From Defluviitalea saccharophila (GTDB lineage: Bacteria > Bacillota > Clostridia > Lachnospirales > Defluviitaleaceae): a DNA stretch of 64,000 nt. The number at the start of each line of letters is the position of its first letter. Position 1 is the first letter of the stretch. This document shows, one piece after another, positions 61,118-64,000 of the stretch. The stretch is taken from assembly GCF_038396635.1 (NCBI RefSeq), contig NZ_CP121687.1:2950561-3014560 (forward strand), written 5' to 3'. Position numbers and translations under genes: made by a program. Under the pieces are notes generated by a model. That model was not told the origin of the DNA. It made no database searches and saw only the letters and a list, made by a program, of their open reading frames with translations.

Positions 61118-62677
61118 ATGAAAAAGATAACGAAAATAGAAGGAAATAAGGTTGCATCGATTATCAAACCTAAACTACGAGTGGCCGCATACTGTCGTGT
61201 TTCTACGGGTAGTGATGAACAGTTAGTAAGTCTACAAGCACAAAAATCCCATTATGAGACTTACATAAAGGCAAACCCAGAATGGGAGTATGTTGGCTTG
61301 TATTATGATGAGGGAATTAGTGGCACCAAAAAAGAAAACCGAACGGAACTTCTCAGAATGCTGTCAGATTGTGAAAATAAGAAGATTGACTTAATTATTA
61401 CAAAGTCCATTAGTAGGCTTGCGAGAAACACTACGGATTGTTTGGAGATGGTTCGTAAACTGTTGGACCTAGGGATTTATATCTATTTCGAAAAAGAAAA
61501 TATCAATACCCAATCAATGGAAAGTGAGTTGATGCTTTCTATATTAAGCGGGCTTGCAGAAAGTGAGTCAATCTCCATTTCGGAAAATAACAAGTGGGCA
61601 ATTCAAAGGAGATTTCAGAACGGAACTTTTAAGATTTCTTACCCACCATATGGCTATGACAACATTGATGGACAAATGGTGGTAAACCCTGAGCAAGTAG
61701 AAATTGTGAAGTATATTTTCGCAGAAGTACTATCAGGCAAGGGTACACAAAAAATAGCAGATGATCTTAATCAAAAGGGTATCCCCTCCAAAAGAGGTGG
61801 TCGTTGGACTGCTACAACAATTCGAGGAATTCTAAAAAATGAGAAATATACCGGGGATGTTATACTGCAAAAAACCTATACAGATTCCCGTTTTAATAAG
61901 CGCACCAATTATGGTGAGAAAAACAGATATTTAATAGAAAATCACCATGAGGCAATTATCAGCCATGAAGTGTTTGAAGCAGTAGAGGCTGCCTTAAATC
62001 AAAGGGCAAAAGAAAAGGGAATAGAAAAGCGTAATGATAAGTACCAAAACCGGTATTCTTTCTCCGGAAAAATTATTTGCTCGGAATGTGGTAGCACCTT
62101 TAAAAGACGAATTCATTCATCCGGCACAAGAAAATATGTAGCCTGGTGTTGTAGTAAACACTTAAAGCAGATAACAGAATGTTCCATGCAGTTTATTCGA
62201 GATGAGGATATAAAGACGGCCTTTGTTACTATGATTAACAAGCTGATTTTCGGAAGAAAACTTATTCTACAACCACTATTAGATGCTTTGCGTGGAATGA
62301 GCAACTCAGATAACCTTTCAAGAATTCAGGAATTAGAGAAGCAAATTGAAAAAAATGCAGAACAGAGAGAACTGCTTGTAAAGCTTATGGCAAAGGGTTA
62401 TCTAGAACCTGCCCTTTTTAATCGAGAAAACAATGAACTGCAAATGGAAGCAAACAACTATATGGAGCAAAAAGAAGCATTAATTCATGCCTTAAATGGA
62501 GAATTATCAAAGGTGCAGGAAGTCAGTAACTTAATAAAATTTACAAATAAGGCTGAAATGTTAAGTGACTTTAACGACCAACTTTTTAATGATTATGTTG
62601 AAAAAATAATTGTCTTCTCAAGGGTAGAGATAGGTTTTGTTCTGAAATGTGGAATCACACTAAGGGAAAGGATGTGA
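61118..62677 (+). CDS. large serine recombinase 1
   Basis: 519 residues. The resolvase domain has nucleophile Ser29 in '[13 protein letters not shown]' and 'SRLARNTTDCLEM'; then a recombinase domain ('PPYGYDNIDGQMVVNPEQVE', 'GRWTATTIRGILKNEKYTGD'), a zinc ribbon ('IICSECGSTFKRR', 'WCCSKH...C') and a coiled coil near 415-470. Complete. Integrates or excises DNA between short att sites. Start at 61118 after AAGGAGGTGA. First of three successive recombinase genes. Confidence 0.94.
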   Translation: MKKITKIEGNKVASIIKPKLRVAAYCRVSTGSDEQLVSLQAQKSHYETYIKANPEWEYVGLYYDEGISGTKKENRTELLRMLSDCENKKIDLIITKSISRLARNTTDCLEMVRKLLDLGIYIYFEKENINTQSMESELMLSILSGLAESESISISENNKWAIQRRFQNGTFKISYPPYGYDNIDGQMVVNPEQVEIVKYIFAEVLSGKGTQKIADDLNQKGIPSKRGGRWTATTIRGILKNEKYTGDVILQKTYTDSRFNKRTNYGEKNRYLIENHHEAIISHEVFEAVEAALNQRAKEKGIEKRNDKYQNRYSFSGKIICSECGSTFKRRIHSSGTRKYVAWCCSKHLKQITECSMQFIRDEDIKTAFVTMINKLIFGRKLILQPLLDALRGMSNSDNLSRIQELEKQIEKNAEQRELLVKLMAKGYLEPALFNRENNELQMEANNYMEQKEALIHALNGELSKVQEVSNLIKFTNKAEMLSDFNDQLFNDYVEKIIVFSRVEIGFVLKCGITLRERM

Positions 62678-63111
62678 GAAAAGTGGCGCATACGCCTTAT
62701 GGCTATAGGATAGAGAATGGAATAGCAGTTATCGATGAAGAAAAAGCTGAAAAGGTTAGGAATTTATATAAGGGTTACTTATCAGGCCTTTCCTTATCGG
62801 TCGCGGCAAAGTCTGCTGGAATAGATGCTTATCATGGAACTGCGGGAAGGATGCTAAGAAATGAACGTTATTTTGGTGATGATTATTACCCTGCCATCAT
62901 TGATAAAGAGACCTACGAAAGAGCAGAATCAGAGAGGGTAAAGAGAGCAAAAAAGCTAGGTAGAATCTTTGAACCAAAGAAAGAAGATAAACCTACTATT
63001 TCTAAGAAGTTTTCCATAGGACAAGTAATTCAGAAGTATACAAATCCTTTTACACAAGCCGAATTTGTATATAGCTTAATAGAAAGTGAGGGACAGCAAG
63101 ATGGCAGTTAA
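62674..63111 (+). CDS. short recombinase-domain protein (no resolvase domain)
   Basis: About 145 residues that hold only the recombinase (DNA-binding) domain: '[20 protein letters not shown]', '[20 protein letters not shown]'. No catalytic serine domain or zinc ribbon. Because it occurs in the same slot between two full recombinases in related elements, it is more likely a functional accessory (directionality or synapsis factor) than a fragment, but that is inference. GTG 62674 overlaps the previous stop; GTG 62683 is an alternative. Confidence 0.7.
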   Translation: MRKVAHTPYGYRIENGIAVIDEEKAEKVRNLYKGYLSGLSLSVAAKSAGIDAYHGTAGRMLRNERYFGDDYYPAIIDKETYERAESERVKRAKKLGRIFEPKKEDKPTISKKFSIGQVIQKYTNPFTQAEFVYSLIESEGQQDGS

Positions 63112-64000
63112 TAAAAATGTAATGATTATACCTGCAATAAAACGTGTAGGCAACAATCGAAAAGAAGATGAAACACCAAAACTTCGGGTCGCTGCTTATT
63201 GCAGAGTTTCTACAGATAGTGATGAGCAGGCTAGTAGTTACGAAGTGCAGATTGAACACTATACAGAGTTTATCAAGAAGAATTCAGAGTGGGAATTTGC
63301 AGGGATCTTTGCTGATGATGGTATCAGCGGCACAAATACAAAAAATCGCGACGAATTTAATCGAATGATTGATGAGTGCATGGCTGGGAAAATTGATATG
63401 GTTATTACCAAATCAATAAGCCGATTTGCTAGAAATACCTTGGACTGTCTACAATACATCAGGAAACTTAAAGATAAAAATGTAGCGGTATATTTTGAGA
63501 AAGAAAATATCAATACACTGGATGCCAAAGGTGAAATTATGCTTACCATTATGGCATCCTTAGCGCAACAAGAGAGCCAGTCATTAAGCCAGAATGTAAA
63601 GCTTGGCTATCAATACCGATACCAACAGGGAGAGGTAATGGTCAATTGTTCTAGGTTTTTAGGATATACCAAAGATGAAAATAAGCGATTAGTAATTGTG
63701 CCGGAGGAAGCTGAAATAGTTAAAAGGATTTACCGAGAGTATCTTGAAGGCTCCAGTATGGATAAAATCAAAAAAGGACTTGAAGCTGATGGCATACTTA
63801 CAGGTGCGGGGAAAAAAAGGTGGCATACCAGTACTATAAGGAAAATATTAAGCAATGAAAAATACATTGGTGATGCACTGCTCCAAAAAACTTATACGGT
63901 AGATTTTCTTACAAAAAAGAGGGTTGTGAATAACGGAATCGTACCTCAGTATTATGTAGAGAATAACCATGAAGCCATTATCCCGCGTGAAATTTTCATG
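63101..64000 (+). CDS. large serine recombinase 2, 3' end outside window
   Basis: Open to the last base (300 codons seen). Catalytic Ser37 in '[15 protein letters not shown]', '[20 protein letters not shown]', '[14 protein letters not shown]', then the recombinase domain ('[20 protein letters not shown]'). Distinct from recombinase 1 but from the same large family. The ATG at 63101 overlaps the preceding gene by 11 bp and has GAGGGA upstream. No other plus-strand gene fits here. Confidence 0.92.
   Translation, partial: MAVNKNVMIIPAIKRVGNNRKEDETPKLRVAAYCRVSTDSDEQASSYEVQIEHYTEFIKKNSEWEFAGIFADDGISGTNTKNRDEFNRMIDECMAGKIDMVITKSISRFARNTLDCLQYIRKLKDKNVAVYFEKENINTLDAKGEIMLTIMASLAQQESQSLSQNVKLGYQYRYQQGEVMVNCSRFLGYTKDENKRLVIVPEEAEIVKRIYREYLEGSSMDKIKKGLEADGILTGAGKKRWHTSTIRKILSNEKYIGDALLQKTYTVDFLTKKRVVNNGIVPQYYVENNHEAIIPREIFM

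Overview
The window reads as chromosomal DNA of an anaerobic, low-GC Gram-positive bacterium of the class Clostridia. The signs are strong GGAGG-type ribosome sites, AT-rich intergenic DNA with many rho-independent terminators, an oxygen-independent (cobalt-early, Cbi-type) cobamide pathway, c-di-GMP-I riboswitches, an agr-like quorum system and large serine recombinases. I cannot name the genus from sequence alone. No rRNA, tRNA or CRISPR array was seen. Layout. (1) 1-8.5 kb is ordinary housekeeping: a DUF5050-like repeat protein cut by the window edge, uppP, tag, a LysM protein, a secreted SLH/BsuPI protein, a Pit phosphate transporter with its DUF47 partner, a PflX-like radical SAM protein and an RNA uracil methyltransferase. 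(2) 8.8-11.5 kb is disturbed: an IS110-family element with a long 3' non-coding end (possible bridge RNA), a RadC/JAB remnant and a frameshifted fabG fragment. (3) 11.6-33.5 kb is the main feature. A cobalamin riboswitch precedes the cobalt transporter cbiMNQO and then an almost gapless run of genes covering tetrapyrrole synthesis from glutamyl-tRNA (hemA, hemL, hemB, hemC, cobA-hemD), the anaerobic corrin ring pathway (cbiX, L, H, F, G, D, ET, J-sirC, C), amidation, adenosylation and aminopropanol-arm attachment (cbiA, cobO, cbiP, cobD, cbiB). Genes for nucleotide-loop assembly (cobU, cobS, cobT, cobC) are absent here. (4) 33.8-38.2 kb holds a BtuFCD-type ABC importer, an amidohydrolase, a DUF3842 gene with an in-frame TGA, and CooT. 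(5) 38.6-43 kb is an agr-type quorum module (LytTR regulator, GHKL kinase, unknown membrane protein, AgrB, a 44-residue AgrD whose ring residue is Ser), preceded and followed by c-di-GMP-I riboswitches. (6) 43-49.4 kb is a scrapyard of broken mobile DNA: a truncated sigma factor with a structured leader, small pseudogenes, a truncated OmpR-type regulator, an IS3-family element, and 5'-deleted hsdR. (7) 49.4-57 kb is a GC-richer cassette: sensor kinase, NarL regulator, small membrane proteins, ABC-2 exporter, class C serine hydrolase and an ASCH-like protein. (8) 57.1-64 kb is the distal end of a prophage-like element: tail fragment, frameshifted holin, baseplate protein, amidase, SHOCT protein and three consecutive serine recombinase genes, the last running off the window. 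How it works together: cobalamin presumably represses the cobalt importer, and perhaps the downstream run, through the riboswitch. The corrinoid genes are translationally coupled through 4-base and longer overlaps, and the ABC importer could salvage corrinoids or carry a metal chelate. The agr block is a self-contained signal/sensor set whose transcription is likely gated by c-di-GMP.
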